Assembly (NCBI RefSeq): GCF_017742835.1
Contig: NZ_CP072392.1
Location: 1,017,388 to 1,081,387, forward strand
From: Aquabacter sp. L1I39
GTDB lineage: Bacteria > Pseudomonadota > Alphaproteobacteria > Rhizobiales > Xanthobacteraceae
Direction: 5' to 3'
Length of the DNA stretch: 64,000 bases
Each line of letters opens with the position of its first letter. The first letter of the stretch is position 1. The notes under the pieces were generated by a model, which ran no database searches, was not told where the DNA came from, and saw only the letters and a list, made by a program, of their open reading frames with translations. Both the position numbers and the translations under genes were made by a program. Positions 28,354-38,993 of the stretch are shown one piece after another.

Positions 28354-29390
28354 GCATCGACGTCGTCAATGTCACCAAGCAGTTCAAAGCCTTCAAGGCG
28401 CTGGACCATGTGAGCCTGCACATTCCGGGCGGCGAGCTGGTCGCGCTTCTCGGGCCTTCGGGCTCCGGCAAGACCACGCTTTTGCGCATCATTGCCGGGC
28501 TCGACTGGCCCGACAGCGGCGAGGTGCGGTTCGACGGGCAGGATGCGCTCTCCCGCCCCGTGGGCGAGCGCAATGTGGGCTTCGTGTTCCAGCATTATGC
28601 ACTGTTCCGCCATATGAGCGTGTTCGAGAACGTTGCCTTCGGCCTGCGCGTGCGCAAGGGCGCCAACAAGCTGCCCGAGGCCAAGATCCGGGAGCGGGTG
28701 AACGAGCTCTTGTCCCTGGTGCAGATCGACTGGCTGGCGGATCGCTATCCCGGCCAGTTGTCCGGCGGCCAGCGCCAGCGCGTGGCACTCGCCCGCGCGC
28801 TCGCCATCTCCCCGCGCGTGCTCCTCTTGGACGAGCCCTTCGGCGCCCTCGACGCCAAGGTGCGTAAGGAATTGCGCCGCTGGCTGAGGCAATTGCACGA
28901 GGAACTGCCGGTCACGTCCGTGCTCGTCACCCATGACCAGGAAGAGGCGCTGGAACTGGCCGACACGGTGGTGGTGATGGGACGCGGGCGCATTGAGCAA
29001 GTGGGCACGCCGGCCGAGGTCTATGACAGCCCGGCCACCGCCTTCGTGCACGACTTCATCGGCGAAAGCCTCTCCGTGCCGGCGGATGTGCGGGATGGCA
29101 CCCTGTTCGTGGGCGACCGGCCCGTTCGGCTCGACCCGCAGGGCGTCACCTCCGGCCCCGCCCGCATTCTTGCCCGGCCCCATGACGTGGAACTGGCCAC
29201 CGCCGGCGAGGCGCCCATTTCCGGCAAGGTGCTGGGCGTGCGCACCTTCGGCCCCACGCGGCGGGCGGACATCCAGATCAACGGGGGCAACGTGGTCGTA
29301 GAAGCGGCGGTGCCCCATGGCGATACCTTGCCCGTGGGCAGCGAGATCGGCCTCGTGCCCCGCCGCTACCGGGTCTTCGCGCACGCCTGA
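28350..29390 (+). CDS. cysA: Sulfate ABC transporter ATP-binding protein CysA
   Basis: ATPase of the sulfate/thiosulfate importer, 346 residues. Walker [10 protein letters not shown] at 35-43, Q loop FVFQHYALF, signature [16 protein letters not shown], Walker [14 protein letters not shown] and H-loop [10 protein letters not shown]-terminal TOBE-like regulatory domain (about 240-346) follows, including the phrase [13 protein letters not shown]. Last gene of sbp-cysT-cysW-cysA. Confidence 0.96.
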   Translation: MSIDVVNVTKQFKAFKALDHVSLHIPGGELVALLGPSGSGKTTLLRIIAGLDWPDSGEVRFDGQDALSRPVGERNVGFVFQHYALFRHMSVFENVAFGLRVRKGANKLPEAKIRERVNELLSLVQIDWLADRYPGQLSGGQRQRVALARALAISPRVLLLDEPFGALDAKVRKELRRWLRQLHEELPVTSVLVTHDQEEALELADTVVVMGRGRIEQVGTPAEVYDSPATAFVHDFIGESLSVPADVRDGTLFVGDRPVRLDPQGVTSGPARILARPHDVELATAGEAPISGKVLGVRTFGPTRRADIQINGGNVVVEAAVPHGDTLPVGSEIGLVPRRYRVFAHA

Positions 29391-29420
29391 GGGCCGGCGT
29401 TCGGTCTTGTATCCGAAGTC

Positions 29421-29444
29421 GGGGCGGCTTCGCCGAGCCGCCCC
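29421..29444. terminator. Bidirectional terminator between cysA and the oxidoreductase
   Basis: Perfect 9-base stem GGGGCGGCT / AGCCGCCCC with a six-base loop, between two convergent genes. No T-run on either side. Confidence 0.6.
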
Positions 29445-29456
29445 ACCGGTCTTCCC

Positions 29457-30470
29457 TCACCAGCCCTCCAGCACCACCTTGCCCACGCTCCGCCCGCTCT
29501 CCAGGGCCGCATGGGCCCGGCGCAGGTTTTCCGCGCTGATGGCGCCGAAATGCGCGCCGAGCGTGGTGCGCACCAGCCTCTCGTCCACCAGGGCGGCCAC
29601 TTCACTCAAGAGGCGGTGCTGCGCCTCCATGTCCGGCGTCTCGAACAGCGAGCGGGTGAACATGAATTCCCACACGAAGGTGGCTGCCTTCTGCTTCAGG
29701 AGCGCAATGTCCAACGGTCCGGGATCGTCGATGACGCACACCGCGCCCTGAGGCTTCAGGCTTGCGGCGATCTCGGCCCAATGCTTGTCGGTGTTAGTGA
29801 GGGCATAGACCGCCTCCACCTGGGGAATGCCGATGGCCTTCAGGCCCTCGCTCAAGGGGCGGGAATGGTCGATCACATGATGGGCGCCCAGTTCCCGCAC
29901 CCATTTCTCGCTCTCCGGCCGGGAGGCGGTGCCGATCACCGTATAGGGGGTCAGTCGCCGCGCCAGCTGCACGGCGATCGAGCCCACCCCGCCGGCCGCG
30001 CCGATGATGAGCAGCGCGCCGCCGGCGCCGCCCTTCCCGACCGGAACACGAAGGCGGTCGAACAGCCCTTCCCAGGCGGTGATGGCGGTCAGCGGCAAGG
30101 CGGCCGCCTGCGCGAAAGACAGCGACTTCGGCTTCAGGGCGACGATGCGCTCGTCCACCGTGTGCAGTTCGCTATTGGTCCCGGGCCGGGCGATGGAGCC
30201 GGCATAGTAGACCTCGTCGCCGGGGCGGAAGAGGGTTACCATCTCGCCCACGGCCTCGACGATGCCGGCCGCGTCCCAACCCAGGATGACCGGCGTCTCG
30301 GCCGTGCCCTGGCGGCGCATGCGCACCTTGGTGTCGACGGGATTGACCGAAATGGCCTTCACCCGCACCAGCACATCGCGCGGGCCGGGCACCGGGGTGG
30401 GCGCCTCGAAATCGAACAGGGACTGCGGATCATCGATGGGAAGGGACTGGACGTAGCCGACAGCCTTCAT
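29457..30470 (-). CDS. Zinc-independent alcohol dehydrogenase-like oxidoreductase
   Basis: MDR superfamily, 337 residues. GroES-like N-terminal domain with VLVRVKAISVNPVDTKVRM and GWDAAGIVEAVGE, then a Rossmann domain with LLIIGAAGGVGSIAVQLAR for NAD(P)H. The catalytic zinc cysteines of true alcohol dehydrogenases are missing, so it should reduce quinones or enones as in the quinone oxidoreductase/ZADH group. The physiological substrate is unknown. Stand-alone gene. Confidence 0.88.
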   Translation of the reverse strand: MKAVGYVQSLPIDDPQSLFDFEAPTPVPGPRDVLVRVKAISVNPVDTKVRMRRQGTAETPVILGWDAAGIVEAVGEMVTLFRPGDEVYYAGSIARPGTNSELHTVDERIVALKPKSLSFAQAAALPLTAITAWEGLFDRLRVPVGKGGAGGALLIIGAAGGVGSIAVQLARRLTPYTVIGTASRPESEKWVRELGAHHVIDHSRPLSEGLKAIGIPQVEAVYALTNTDKHWAEIAASLKPQGAVCVIDDPGPLDIALLKQKAATFVWEFMFTRSLFETPDMEAQHRLLSEVAALVDERLVRTTLGAHFGAISAENLRRAHAALESGRSVGKVVLEGW

Positions 30471-30577
30471 GATGGGTCTCCGAAACGGATCGATATGCCG
30501 CCAATTTCAGAACTTCCAGCCGCGCCGCAAGACGGCACATTTTCGTGCCCGCCCTGCTCGGCTGCGGCCGCCGGCCC

Positions 30578-31300
30578 TCAAGATGGAACGGGAACGGCTC
30601 CCCTGCGGGCCGACGCCGGTGCCAGGAAGAAGTCCACCGCCAGCGCCACCACGGGCGGCTGATAGGCGTGGGGACCATTATATTCCATATAGGTCAGGTC
30701 ATAGCCCGCCTCACGCAGCAAGGCCGCGTGGGCCCGCGCGCTGCGGTCGATGGGGATCTGCTCGTCATTCACCCCGTGGGACATGAAGATGCGGGGCGCC
30801 CCGCTCTGCCGCTGCACCGACATGAAGCCCGCCGAGGACACGATGATGTGCGTGACGAACTGCCCGTTGGTCAGACCCAGCGACAAGGCATAGCTGCCGC
30901 CATCGGAATGGCCGGCAAAGCACACGCGTGACGGATCGATGGGAAAACGGGCGGCCACTGCGTCGAGCGCGGTATCGAGCCGTTCCCGGTCCGGCCCGTT
31001 GCCGGCGATCACCAGGTCCCAGGTGGGGAATTGGGACTGGGGCACCAGCAGAAGGAACCCCTTGGTGGCGGCATGCTGCTCCATCATGGGCAGGATCTTC
31101 TGCGCGCTGCCGCCACCGCCATGAAAGAGCACCATCAGGGGCACCGGCCGATCCGGCTCAAGGCCCGGCGGAACCACAAGCTGAGCGTCGCGCTCGGCGA
31201 ACAGGCCCATTCCGTAACGGCCGGGCTCCAAAGGGGGCAGGATGGGCGCGTCGGCGCCGGGCATGAAGTCCAGATGGCCGGCGAGATAGGGGTCCAGCAT
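30578..31300 (-). CDS. Alpha/beta-hydrolase, carboxylesterase type
   Basis: 240 residues, soluble. Oxyanion-hole region VLFHGGGGSA, nucleophile elbow GHSDG (in CFAGHSDGGSYALSLGL), and acid/histidine positions near HGVNDEQIPID and NGPHAYQPP. The pattern is that of the phospholipase/carboxylesterase family. ATG 31300 is taken because the longer reading to 31384 covers the shared promoter region. Divergent from the HxlR regulator, which may control it. Confidence 0.82.
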   Translation of the reverse strand: MLDPYLAGHLDFMPGADAPILPPLEPGRYGMGLFAERDAQLVVPPGLEPDRPVPLMVLFHGGGGSAQKILPMMEQHAATKGFLLLVPQSQFPTWDLVIAGNGPDRERLDTALDAVAARFPIDPSRVCFAGHSDGGSYALSLGLTNGQFVTHIIVSSAGFMSVQRQSGAPRIFMSHGVNDEQIPIDRSARAHAALLREAGYDLTYMEYNGPHAYQPPVVALAVDFFLAPASARRGAVPVPS

Positions 31301-31423
31301 GGCGCGGGGCGTTTCCTGTTTTGAAATACGATATACGCCGCACCAGAGACGTGTCCACCGGATGACGGCGGCCGCGCAGGCCACTATGGTTCCGACCCGA
31401 ACGTCCTATGTAGGAGGCACGTG

Positions 31424-31789
31424 ATGGCCAAGCGCCACGCAGCGCTCGACTGCGCCGGCTGCCCGGTGGAAGTGGCCTTGGAGATGATCGGCGGGAAGTG
31501 GAAGGGATCGATCCTGTTCCACCTCCTGGCGGGCGAGAAGCGCCATTCCGAGCTGCGGCGCGCCATGGGCCATGTCACCCAGCGCATCCTCACCAAGGCA
31601 TTGCGGGAACTTGAGGCGGACGGCATCCTCACGCGCAAGGTGGTCCCCACCGTCCCGCCCCAGGTGAGCTATGCGCTCAGCCCCACCGGCGAAAGCCTGC
31701 GGGGCGTCATCGAGGGGCTGGCGCGCTGGGGAGCGGGACGGATCGCCGCCCGCACGGCCGAGGCGACCTTCCCTCTGGCTGCCGAATGA
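31424..31789 (+). CDS. HxlR family transcriptional regulator
   Basis: 121-residue winged-helix protein, usually a dimer. Family motif CPVEVALEMIGGKWKGSILFHLL near the N-terminus, including the conserved cysteine (C13) that senses electrophiles or oxidants in studied members. The recognition helix lies in VTQRILTKALRELEADGIL. ATG 31424 has AGGAGG six bases upstream. Divergent from the esterase gene at 31300, a common layout for HxlR regulators and their target. Confidence 0.9.
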   Translation: MAKRHAALDCAGCPVEVALEMIGGKWKGSILFHLLAGEKRHSELRRAMGHVTQRILTKALRELEADGILTRKVVPTVPPQVSYALSPTGESLRGVIEGLARWGAGRIAARTAEATFPLAAE

Positions 31790-31902
31790 GGGCATGCCGC
31801 CCGCCGCCTTGGTGCTTCCCTCTGGTGGCAACGCCCTCTAAAGCAGGGGCGACGAAAGCGTGAGTCTTTCATCTCCCCAGAGACCGTGACCAGCCAAAGC
31901 CC

Positions 31903-33363
31903 ATGCCAGCGCCACCCCCCGCCTTGCCCGCCGACAGCCTGCGCATCGCCGTCGCCCAGGCGGCGAGCATCCATGGCGATGTCGCCGCCAATCTCGCCGC
32001 CCTGCGCGCCGCGCGGGATGAAGCGGGACGGCAGGAGGCGGACCTCATCGTCTTTCCCGAGCTTTATCTGTCCGGCGCCCCCTTCATCGGCGCCGCCTGC
32101 GCCCCTGCGGTCATCGAAGCCTGTGCCGCCGCGGTGGAGCGCCTCGCGGGCGAAAGCGCCAGCGGGCCGGCGGTGCTGGTGGGGACGCCCTGGCGGGACG
32201 GGGAGCGGCTGTTCAACAGCGTGCTTCTCATCGCCGACGGCCAGGTGGCGGCGACCCGCCACAAAGTGGACCTCTCCCCGCGCGGCGGCGCCGTGGAGGC
32301 GGATCGCTTCTCGCCCGGCCCCATGCCTGGCCCCCTGTCAGTGAAGGGTGTGCGCATCGGCGTGCCCATCGGCGCGGACCTGGACACGCCGGACGTTCCC
32401 GAATGCCTCGCAGAGACCGGCGCGGAACTCCTCATCGTGCCCGATGCCGCACCCTATTGCCGGGAAGGGGCCGATGCGCGCCTCAGCCGCATCGTGGCGC
32501 GGGTGGTGGAATGCGACCTGCCGCTGCTCCATGTGAATGCGGTGGGCGGCGCGGGGGAATGGGTGTTCGAGGGCGGTTCGCTGGCGCTGAACGCCAACCG
32601 CTCGCTGCCCATGCAGTTTCCGAGCTTCCAGCCGCGCGTGCGCATGACCAGCTGGCAGCGATTCGAGAGCGGATGGCGGTGCCTGGAGGCCCCCTTCGCC
32701 CAGCGCACTGAAGGCGATGCGGCCGATTATGAGGCGAGCCTCCTTGCCCTGCGCGATCTGGTGCATGCCAGCGGCCGAACCGGCATCCTCCTGGATTTCA
32801 GCGAGGTTTGCGATGGTGGCCTCTCCGCTGTGCTGGCGCTCGATGCGGTGGGGGCGGACAAGCTGACCGCGGTGCTCAGCAGCCCCATGGAGACGGCCTC
32901 CCCCGCCGCCTTGCGCCTTGCCGGTGCGCTGGGCCTGACACTGGTGCCGCTGGACGGCGCGCCCTTCGCCGACGGGCTCGCCGCCATGCTCGCCTCTCTG
33001 AAAGCGTCCACCCCCTCGCCAGAGGCGCTGCGTCTGCCGGCACTGGCCCTGATGGCCGAAGCGCTCCACCTGGTGCCGCTGCTGCCCGCGCCGCGGGGAA
33101 ATGAAGCCGCACCCGCGCCAGTCCTCCTGCCGACTGGCGCGTTCAATCCGGTCAAGGACCTCAGCCCGGACGAGATTTCATGCCTTCTCGCCTGGCGATC
33201 GGGCGCCCGTCCCGTCGGGGCCAAGGGGCCGGAGCGGCTCAGCCTTGAGGGCTGGCCCGCGCCCGAAGCGCCCCCCGCTCTGCCCGGCATTCCCGGGCCG
33301 CGCCTGACACTTGCCGCCTTTTCCGCGGCTCCTTCCGCCGTCCCGCGCCTCGGGCCGGCCTGA
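31903..33363 (+). CDS. NAD synthetase-like protein with degenerate active sites
   Basis: 486 residues arranged like glutamine-dependent NAD synthetase: nitrilase-fold glutaminase domain (about 12-262) and NadE-like synthetase domain (about 275-486). Glutamate E53 (FPELYLSG) and lysine K121 (RHKVDLSP) of the glutaminase triad are kept, but the nucleophile site reads IGVPIGADL, with glycine at 157 instead of cysteine. In the second domain the ATP loop GLSGGIDSA has become DFSEVCDGG (299-307) while surrounding residues still align without gaps. It is also somewhat shorter than the family. Both reactions should be lost. Lies 26 bases upstream of fhs, on the same strand. Confidence 0.8.
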   Translation: MPAPPPALPADSLRIAVAQAASIHGDVAANLAALRAARDEAGRQEADLIVFPELYLSGAPFIGAACAPAVIEACAAAVERLAGESASGPAVLVGTPWRDGERLFNSVLLIADGQVAATRHKVDLSPRGGAVEADRFSPGPMPGPLSVKGVRIGVPIGADLDTPDVPECLAETGAELLIVPDAAPYCREGADARLSRIVARVVECDLPLLHVNAVGGAGEWVFEGGSLALNANRSLPMQFPSFQPRVRMTSWQRFESGWRCLEAPFAQRTEGDAADYEASLLALRDLVHASGRTGILLDFSEVCDGGLSAVLALDAVGADKLTAVLSSPMETASPAALRLAGALGLTLVPLDGAPFADGLAAMLASLKASTPSPEALRLPALALMAEALHLVPLLPAPRGNEAAPAPVLLPTGAFNPVKDLSPDEISCLLAWRSGARPVGAKGPERLSLEGWPAPEAPPALPGIPGPRLTLAAFSAAPSAVPRLGPA

Positions 33364-33388
33364 TCCCAACGAAAAGAAGAGCTTCCCC

Positions 33389-35086
33389 ATGCATCAGGTG
33401 ACGGCCCGCCAGATCGACCCCGCCAGCGATGCGGCCATCGCCGCCAGCGTGACGCCGGCACCCATTGAGGAGATCGGCGCCAAGCTCGGCATTCCCGCCG
33501 CCGACCTCTATCGCTACGGCCCCTACAAGGCGAAGCTCTCGCTGGATTACATATCGGGCCTGGAAGGCCGGCCGCAGGGCAAGCTGATCCTCGTCACCGC
33601 CATCAGCCCAACGCCAGCGGGCGAGGGCAAGACCACCACCACCATCGGCCTTGGCGACGCGCTCGCGCGCATCGGCCGCAAGGCGGCCATCTGCCTGCGG
33701 GAACCCTCGCTCGGCCCGGTGTTCGGCGCCAAGGGCGGGGCGACGGGGGGCGGGCATGCCCAAATCATCCCCATGCAGGACATCAACCTGCATTTCACCG
33801 GCGACCTGCACGCCATCTCCGCCGCGCACAATCTGCTGGCGGCGCTCATCGACAACCACATCTACTGGGGCAACGGGCTCGACCTCGACACCCGCCGCAT
33901 CTCCTGGCGCCGCGTGGTGGACCTGAACGACCGGGCGCTGCGGCAGGTGGTGGTGGGCCTGGGCGGCCCCGCCAACGGCTTTCCCCGCGAAGACGGCTTC
34001 GACATCACGGTGGCCAGTGAGGTGATGGCCATCTTCTGCCTGTCCCGCACGCTGGGTGAATTGGAGGAGCGGCTCTCCCGCATGGTGGTGGGCCAGACGC
34101 GCGCCAAGGGCCTCGTGGAGGCGGGCGCGCTGAAGGGCATCGGGGCCATGGTGGCGCTGCTCCGCGACGCCTTCCAGCCCAATCTGGTGCAGACCATGGG
34201 CCATACGCCGGCCTTCGTGCATGGCGGCCCCTTCGCCAATATCGCACACGGCTGCAACTCGGTGATCGCAACCCGCTCCGCGCTGGCGCTGGCCGACTAT
34301 GTGGTGACGGAGGCCGGCTTCGGGGCCGATCTCGGGGCCGAGAAGTTCCTGGACATCAAGTGCCGGCAGGCGGGCCTTGCCCCCTCCGCCGCCGTAGTGG
34401 TGGCCACAGTCCGCGCCCTGAAAATGCATGGCGGCGTGCCGCTGAAGGGCCTTTCGGCCGAGAACGCCGAGGCCGTGACCGCCGGCGCCGCCAATCTGGT
34501 GCGCCATGTGGAAAACCTGCGCAAGTTCGGCCTGCCGGTGGTGGTGGCGCTGAACCGCTTCACCGCCGATACCCCCGCCGAAATCGAAGCCGTGCGAGCC
34601 GCCCTCGCCCCGCTGGGCGTGGCGGTGCACGTTTGTAGCCATTGGGCGGACGGGGGCGCAGGCGCCGAGGACCTCGCCCGCGAGGTGGTGGCCCTCGCCG
34701 AGGCGCCGAACGCGTTCCACCCCCTCTATGGCGACGAGATGCCGCTGAAGGGGAAGATCGAGATCATAGCCCGCGAAATCTACCGGGCCGGCGAAGTGGT
34801 CTTTTCCGCCGAGGCCTCCAAGAAGCTGGACGAATTGCAGACGTCGGGCTTTGGCACTCTGCCCGTCTGCATGGCCAAGACTCAGTACAGCTTCTCGGCC
34901 AATCCGGCACTGCGCGGCGCGCCTACGGGCCATGCGCTGCCGGTCCGGGAAGTGCGCCTCTCCGCCGGCGCGGGCTTCGTGGTGGCCCTGACGGGCGACG
35001 TGCTCACCATGCCCGGCCTGCCCTCGGTACCGGCGGCCGAAGGCATGTTCGTGACGGCTGATGGGATCATTGGCGGGCTGTCCTGA
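33389..35086 (+). CDS. fhs: Formate-tetrahydrofolate ligase
   Basis: ATP-dependent synthesis of 10-formyl-THF from formate, feeding one-carbon metabolism. 565 residues, usual length. P-loop [18 protein letters not shown] at about 72-89, the substrate region [28 protein letters not shown] (seen at about 116-140), and [19 protein letters not shown]. The start ATG 33389 has only a weak purine stretch (GAAAAGAAGAG) upstream and may depend on translation of the preceding gene. Confidence 0.96.
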   Translation: MHQVTARQIDPASDAAIAASVTPAPIEEIGAKLGIPAADLYRYGPYKAKLSLDYISGLEGRPQGKLILVTAISPTPAGEGKTTTTIGLGDALARIGRKAAICLREPSLGPVFGAKGGATGGGHAQIIPMQDINLHFTGDLHAISAAHNLLAALIDNHIYWGNGLDLDTRRISWRRVVDLNDRALRQVVVGLGGPANGFPREDGFDITVASEVMAIFCLSRTLGELEERLSRMVVGQTRAKGLVEAGALKGIGAMVALLRDAFQPNLVQTMGHTPAFVHGGPFANIAHGCNSVIATRSALALADYVVTEAGFGADLGAEKFLDIKCRQAGLAPSAAVVVATVRALKMHGGVPLKGLSAENAEAVTAGAANLVRHVENLRKFGLPVVVALNRFTADTPAEIEAVRAALAPLGVAVHVCSHWADGGAGAEDLAREVVALAEAPNAFHPLYGDEMPLKGKIEIIAREIYRAGEVVFSAEASKKLDELQTSGFGTLPVCMAKTQYSFSANPALRGAPTGHALPVREVRLSAGAGFVVALTGDVLTMPGLPSVPAAEGMFVTADGIIGGLS

Positions 35087-35117
35087 CACAGACAGACGCG
35101 CCGGAGCGGAAGACCAA

Positions 35118-35139
35118 CGGCCCGGCTCACGCCGGGCCG
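35118..35139. terminator. Bidirectional terminator between fhs and ppa
   Basis: Perfect 9-base stem CGGCCCGGC / GCCGGGCCG with a TCAC loop between convergent genes. Same core as the hairpins at 8849 and 39827. Confidence 0.65.
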
Positions 35140-35155
35140 CAGGCCCAAAGCATGA

Positions 35156-35686
35156 TCAAGCCTTCTTGGCGCGCTCGATGCCTTCGAGGATGAGCTTGTG
35201 GGCCTCCTCGACATCGCCCCAGCGGATGATCTTCACCCACTTGTTGGGCTCCAGATCCTTGTAGTGGGAGAAGAAGTGCTCGATCTGGGCGCGGGTGATC
35301 TCCGGCAGATCGGTGTGGTTCTTCACATTCTCATAGCGCTTGGTGAGCTTGGTACCGGGCACGCCGATGATCTTTTCGTCGACGCCGCTCTCGTCTTCCA
35401 TCAGCAGCACGCCCACGGGACGCACGCTCATCACCGCGCCGGGAATGATGGGGCGGGTGTTGGCGATCAGCACGTCGCAGGGATCGCCGTCGCCGGAGAG
35501 GGTGTGGGGGATGAAGCCGTAATTGCCCGGGTAGCGCATGGGCGTGTAGAGGAAGCGATCGACGAACAGCGCGCCGGACTCCTTGTCCAGCTCGTACTTG
35601 ATCGGCTCGCCACCGATCGGCACCTCGATCACCACATTCACCTCATGGGGGGGATTCTTGCCGATCTTGATCGCGTCGATGATCAT
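35156..35686 (-). CDS. ppa: Inorganic pyrophosphatase (family I)
   Basis: Hydrolyses pyrophosphate to phosphate, driving biosynthesis. 176 residues. Family signature [10 protein letters not shown] with three metal-binding aspartates, plus [24 protein letters not shown] and the [12 protein letters not shown] segment. Cytoplasmic, housekeeping. Confidence 0.97.
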   Translation of the reverse strand: MIIDAIKIGKNPPHEVNVVIEVPIGGEPIKYELDKESGALFVDRFLYTPMRYPGNYGFIPHTLSGDGDPCDVLIANTRPIIPGAVMSVRPVGVLLMEDESGVDEKIIGVPGTKLTKRYENVKNHTDLPEITRAQIEHFFSHYKDLEPNKWVKIIRWGDVEEAHKLILEGIERAKKA

Positions 35687-35738
35687 GACACCACTCGCTT
35701 GAAGCCACGGAGAAACGCTGCGATGCAGCGTAGCGCGG

Positions 35739-36248
35739 CTACCGCTGCCAAGCGAAGGCGATCTTGTCCAGGGTTTTTGTGCCGAACCGCTCGGAAGATG
35801 CTGCGACCGGTTGCCCGCCGAGGGCCTCGTAGAAGCCCGTGGCGCCCGTATTGTCCTTCAAAGCCCACACAACCAGGCCGTTCAGCCCCGCCCGTGAGAG
35901 ATCCCGCCGGGCGGCCGCGAACAGGCGCTGGCCGAAGCCGAGGCCCTGGTGCACGGGGTCGAGATAGATCTCGTAGATCTCCCCGCCATAGGGCAGGCTC
36001 TTGGCGCGGTTGCCGCCGAAATTGGTGTAGCCTACCAGCGTTTCGCCGGCCAGCAGGACCGAGACCCGGCTGCCACGGCGGATGGCCTGCTCCCACCAGC
36101 CGGGACCGCGCCGCTCCACCATCCGCTCCAGTTCGAGGCCGGGAATGAGGCCGCGATAGGCCGTGCGCCAAGCGGCGTCATGAACGCCCGCGATGGCCCT
36201 TGCATCCGTAACCGTCGCTCGACGGATTTCGATAAGACCCGTGCCCAT
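35739..36248 (-). CDS. GNAT family N-acetyltransferase
   Basis: 169 residues, one GNAT domain. Acetyl-CoA binding motif A is [20 protein letters not shown] (about 95-115), with the Q-x-x-G-x-G turn; motif B is [11 protein letters not shown]. The substrate is not predictable. Upstream of ppa on the same strand with 52 bases between them, so co-transcription is possible. Confidence 0.9.
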   Translation of the reverse strand: MGTGLIEIRRATVTDARAIAGVHDAAWRTAYRGLIPGLELERMVERRGPGWWEQAIRRGSRVSVLLAGETLVGYTNFGGNRAKSLPYGGEIYEIYLDPVHQGLGFGQRLFAAARRDLSRAGLNGLVVWALKDNTGATGFYEALGGQPVAASSERFGTKTLDKIAFAWQR

Positions 36249-36435
36249 GCCCGAATGGAAGCAAACACCGCGCGTCGCATCAAGAGGCTTGAGCGTCTCG
36301 GGTGCAGGTTGGACCCCCTCCAGGTCAGGCGACCCGGCCCTCGCGCCGCTTCCCTCCCGCGCCAGGGCGCTCTATTCAGGGGGGAAAGAGCGGCGGTGCG
36401 GCGCCCCGGCGCGATGACGCAAAAGTGTGGATGGC

Positions 36436-36747
36436 ATGATCAGGTTCCTGCTGCGCTTTATCGGCTTCTGGCTCCTGGCCGGCGGTGTCGTCGCCCTGGT
36501 TGTGGATGGCACACGCTCCATTGCCGCCTCGCAAATGCAGTTCATGTCCGCGCTCTCGGCCTGGTCCGCCGTCTCACCCTCCACCCTTGAAAAGGCGAAG
36601 GCGTCGATAGAGGGCCTCTCCGCCGCCGCCTGGGCGGACGCAGCGGCACCTGTGCTCGACCTGCCTCTGTTTGCCCTGCTCTGTGTGGTCGGCTTCCTGC
36701 TCATGGCGCTAGGCCGCAAGCGACGGCGCTCGCGCTTCGATGCATGA
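36436..36747 (+). CDS. Small membrane protein with two transmembrane segments
   Basis: 103 residues. Hydrophobic spans at about 4-25 (FLLRFIGFWLLAGGVVALVV) and 75-95 (LFALLCVVGFLLMALG), a short loop of about 50 residues between them, and a basic tail RKRRRSRFDA. Not recognised beyond that. ATG 36436 is taken; GTG 36427 in frame adds three residues. No partner can be inferred from position. Confidence 0.7.
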   Translation: MIRFLLRFIGFWLLAGGVVALVVDGTRSIAASQMQFMSALSAWSAVSPSTLEKAKASIEGLSAAAWADAAAPVLDLPLFALLCVVGFLLMALGRKRRRSRFDA

Positions 36748-36931
36748 CCCCTTCCGCAGTGGCCTGCCCCCTCGCACAATGACGGGCGCGATCCCATATT
36801 AGGGACCGAGCCTCCGGAGCAGCTCCCGCCCGATCCACAGGACGGCGGAAATCAAGCTCCCCCTCTGATCGGCGTACCCTGACTTTCGCACGGCCAAAAG
36901 GCCCGCGCGGCGGGTGCGCGAGGAGTTCGCC

Positions 36932-37588
36932 ATGTTCTGGTCCCGCAAGCCGCTTTCCCTGCCAAGCGCCGCCGAGGCCCTTCCCGGCCGCGCGACCGCC
37001 CTGCCCACCGCCGAACGCCATTTCGTGAACGGCGCCGCCCTGAAGGGCCCCTATGCCGAAGGGTTGGAGAGCGCGGTGTTCGCGCTCGGCTGCTTCTGGG
37101 GGGCCGAACGCAAGTTCTGGCAGGTGCCGGGCGTGAAGGTGACGGCGGTCGGCTATGTGGCCGGTCACACGTCCAATCCCACTTATGAAGAGGTCTGCTC
37201 CGGCCGCACCGGTCACACCGAAGGGGTGCTGGTGGTCTATGATCCCAAGGAGGTTTCCTTCGGCCAGTTGCTCAAGGTGTTCTGGGAGAGCCACGACCCC
37301 ACCCAGGGCATGCGCCAGGGCAATGACATCGGCACCCAATATCGCTCCGGCATCTATGTGCCCGACACCGCCCGCCAGGCAGAGGCCACGGCCTCGAAGG
37401 CGGCCTATGAGGCAGCCCTGAAGGCGCGCGGCTATGGCGCTATCACCACTGAGATTTCGGAAGGTGGCCCCTTCTATTTCGCCGAGGATTATCACCAGCA
37501 ATATCTGGCCAAGAATCCGGCGGGATATTGCGGGCTTGGCGGCACGGGCATAGCGTGCCCGACCGGTATCGTGGCCGTGGCGTCCTAG
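36932..37588 (+). CDS. msrA: Peptide methionine sulfoxide reductase MsrA
   Basis: Reduces methionine-S-sulfoxide, repairing oxidised proteins. 218 residues. Catalytic GCFWG with C54, substrate segment [24 protein letters not shown], and C-terminal cysteines in [14 protein letters not shown] that serve as resolving residues. ATG 36932 has AGGAG eight bases upstream. Confidence 0.96.
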   Translation: MFWSRKPLSLPSAAEALPGRATALPTAERHFVNGAALKGPYAEGLESAVFALGCFWGAERKFWQVPGVKVTAVGYVAGHTSNPTYEEVCSGRTGHTEGVLVVYDPKEVSFGQLLKVFWESHDPTQGMRQGNDIGTQYRSGIYVPDTARQAEATASKAAYEAALKARGYGAITTEISEGGPFYFAEDYHQQYLAKNPAGYCGLGGTGIACPTGIVAVAS

Positions 37589-37596
37589 GCTCCGGT

Positions 37597-37618
37597 GGCC
37601 GGGTCCAACGGCCCGGCC
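37597..37618 (+). terminator. Possible terminator after msrA
   Basis: 7-base stem GGCCGGG / CCCGGCC with an 8-base loop, nine bases after the stop. No T-run. Modest support only. Confidence 0.35.
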
Positions 37619-37685
37619 CCGCTTCGGCCCGTCGGTTCAGGACCTTGACCGGTGGGGATGCGTCCCCCGAGCGTGGGGACGTGGC

Positions 37686-38993
37686 ATGTCGGATGGCAAG
37701 GGGGAACAGCCCTCCTCGTGGGTGAAGGACCTTCTCACCAGCCTCGCGGTGACCGCCGTGCTGCTGCTGGTGGTGGCGGGCGCGGGCGAAGCCTATTTTC
37801 GCCTCACCCGCCCCTTCCTGAACGGCGACTGGCCCCTGACCTTCGTCGATGATGTGGGCTTGCTCTTCACTCCCGGCGGGGTGGCACGGGCCACCAACGA
37901 CCTCGACTTCTGGACGGAGCAGAAAGCCAATTCGCAAGGCTTCCTCGCCGAGGAGCCGCAGGTCTCAAATCCCAAGGCGTGCCGGATCGCGGTCATCGGC
38001 GACAGCTTCGTCTCGGCGCTGGAAGTTAAGATCGAGCAGAAGCTGCCACGCCAATTGATGAAACTGGCAGCCGCGCAGGCGCCTCCTCTGGATCTGGCGG
38101 TGGCCGCCTATGGTTATGGTGGCACCGGCCAACTCAACCAATTGCCCTTCTACGACAAGTTCGCCCGCGCCTTCCGCCCGCGCATCGTGCTCCTGGTTTT
38201 CGTGGGCAACGACTTCGCCAACAATTCGGCGGTGCTGGAAGGCATCCGGGGCGGCATCGATCCGGATCACCCCCACCGCATGTATGCCCGCCGCGCGCCC
38301 ACCGGCGGCTTCGAGCCTCTCCCGGTGGACAATGCGGGTTGGCGCAGCCACCTGCTGGAGGTTCCGACCCGCACCCGCGACTTCATCCCGCGCGCGAACA
38401 CCTACCTCGTCACCCATTCCTATTTCTACGCCTGGATCTTCACCAAGCTGGCCATGGTGGCCCCACAGGCGGCCGCCTGGCTGTCGGGCCAGGACATGGG
38501 GCAGCTCTTCAAGGAGCGCGCCCGGCTGCTGGCGCAACGGCCGGGCAATGAAAAGCTGCTTGAGGGCTGGGACCCCGCGCGCAACACCTCCACCAACGCG
38601 ACCATGCTGAGCATGGACGCCCCCTTCTCCTGGCCGCAATTGCCGCCCGCCTTCCAGGAGGCCATGGCCTTTTCCGGCTATGCGCTGGACGAATTCAAGG
38701 CCCGCGCCACCCGCGACGGGGCGAGCCTCCTCATCCTGTCCATCGAATCCATGCGCATGGACGAACCCACGGGGCTGCGCTTCAAGCGCCTGAAAGAGCT
38801 GGCGGACCCGCGCGGCATCCCGGTCATCGACATGTACGACTATATGGTGCGCCAGAAGCTGCCGCTCGCCGGCGCATCCTTCGCCCATGACGGCCACTGG
38901 ACACCGGCGGGCCATGCCGCAGCGGCACAAGCGGTCTTACAATACCTCGATGCGCATCGGGATCTGTGCGTTCCGCCGGTGGCGGCCAACTGA
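37686..38993 (+). CDS. SGNH-fold hydrolase-like protein, membrane-anchored
   Basis: 435 residues. One N-terminal membrane segment (about 18-36), then a periplasmic SGNH fold. Block I is AVIGDSFVSALEV with the likely nucleophile S107; block II appears as YGYGGTGQLNQ, block III as VFVGNDFANN; and the acid/histidine pair is in HDGHWTPAGH (D402, H404). It resembles the AlgX/AlgJ/PatB type of polysaccharide O-acetylation or deacetylation enzymes. SGNH genes of this type often accompany SxtJ-DUF5989-carbamoyltransferase cassettes, and such a cassette lies 3 kb away. Substrate unknown. Confidence 0.75.
   Translation: MSDGKGEQPSSWVKDLLTSLAVTAVLLLVVAGAGEAYFRLTRPFLNGDWPLTFVDDVGLLFTPGGVARATNDLDFWTEQKANSQGFLAEEPQVSNPKACRIAVIGDSFVSALEVKIEQKLPRQLMKLAAAQAPPLDLAVAAYGYGGTGQLNQLPFYDKFARAFRPRIVLLVFVGNDFANNSAVLEGIRGGIDPDHPHRMYARRAPTGGFEPLPVDNAGWRSHLLEVPTRTRDFIPRANTYLVTHSYFYAWIFTKLAMVAPQAAAWLSGQDMGQLFKERARLLAQRPGNEKLLEGWDPARNTSTNATMLSMDAPFSWPQLPPAFQEAMAFSGYALDEFKARATRDGASLLILSIESMRMDEPTGLRFKRLKELADPRGIPVIDMYDYMVRQKLPLAGASFAHDGHWTPAGHAAAAQAVLQYLDAHRDLCVPPVAAN

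Noticed and set aside
33239..35089. 616-codon open frame on the minus strand
   Set aside because: Antisense to fhs; biased His/Gly/Arg composition, no motifs.
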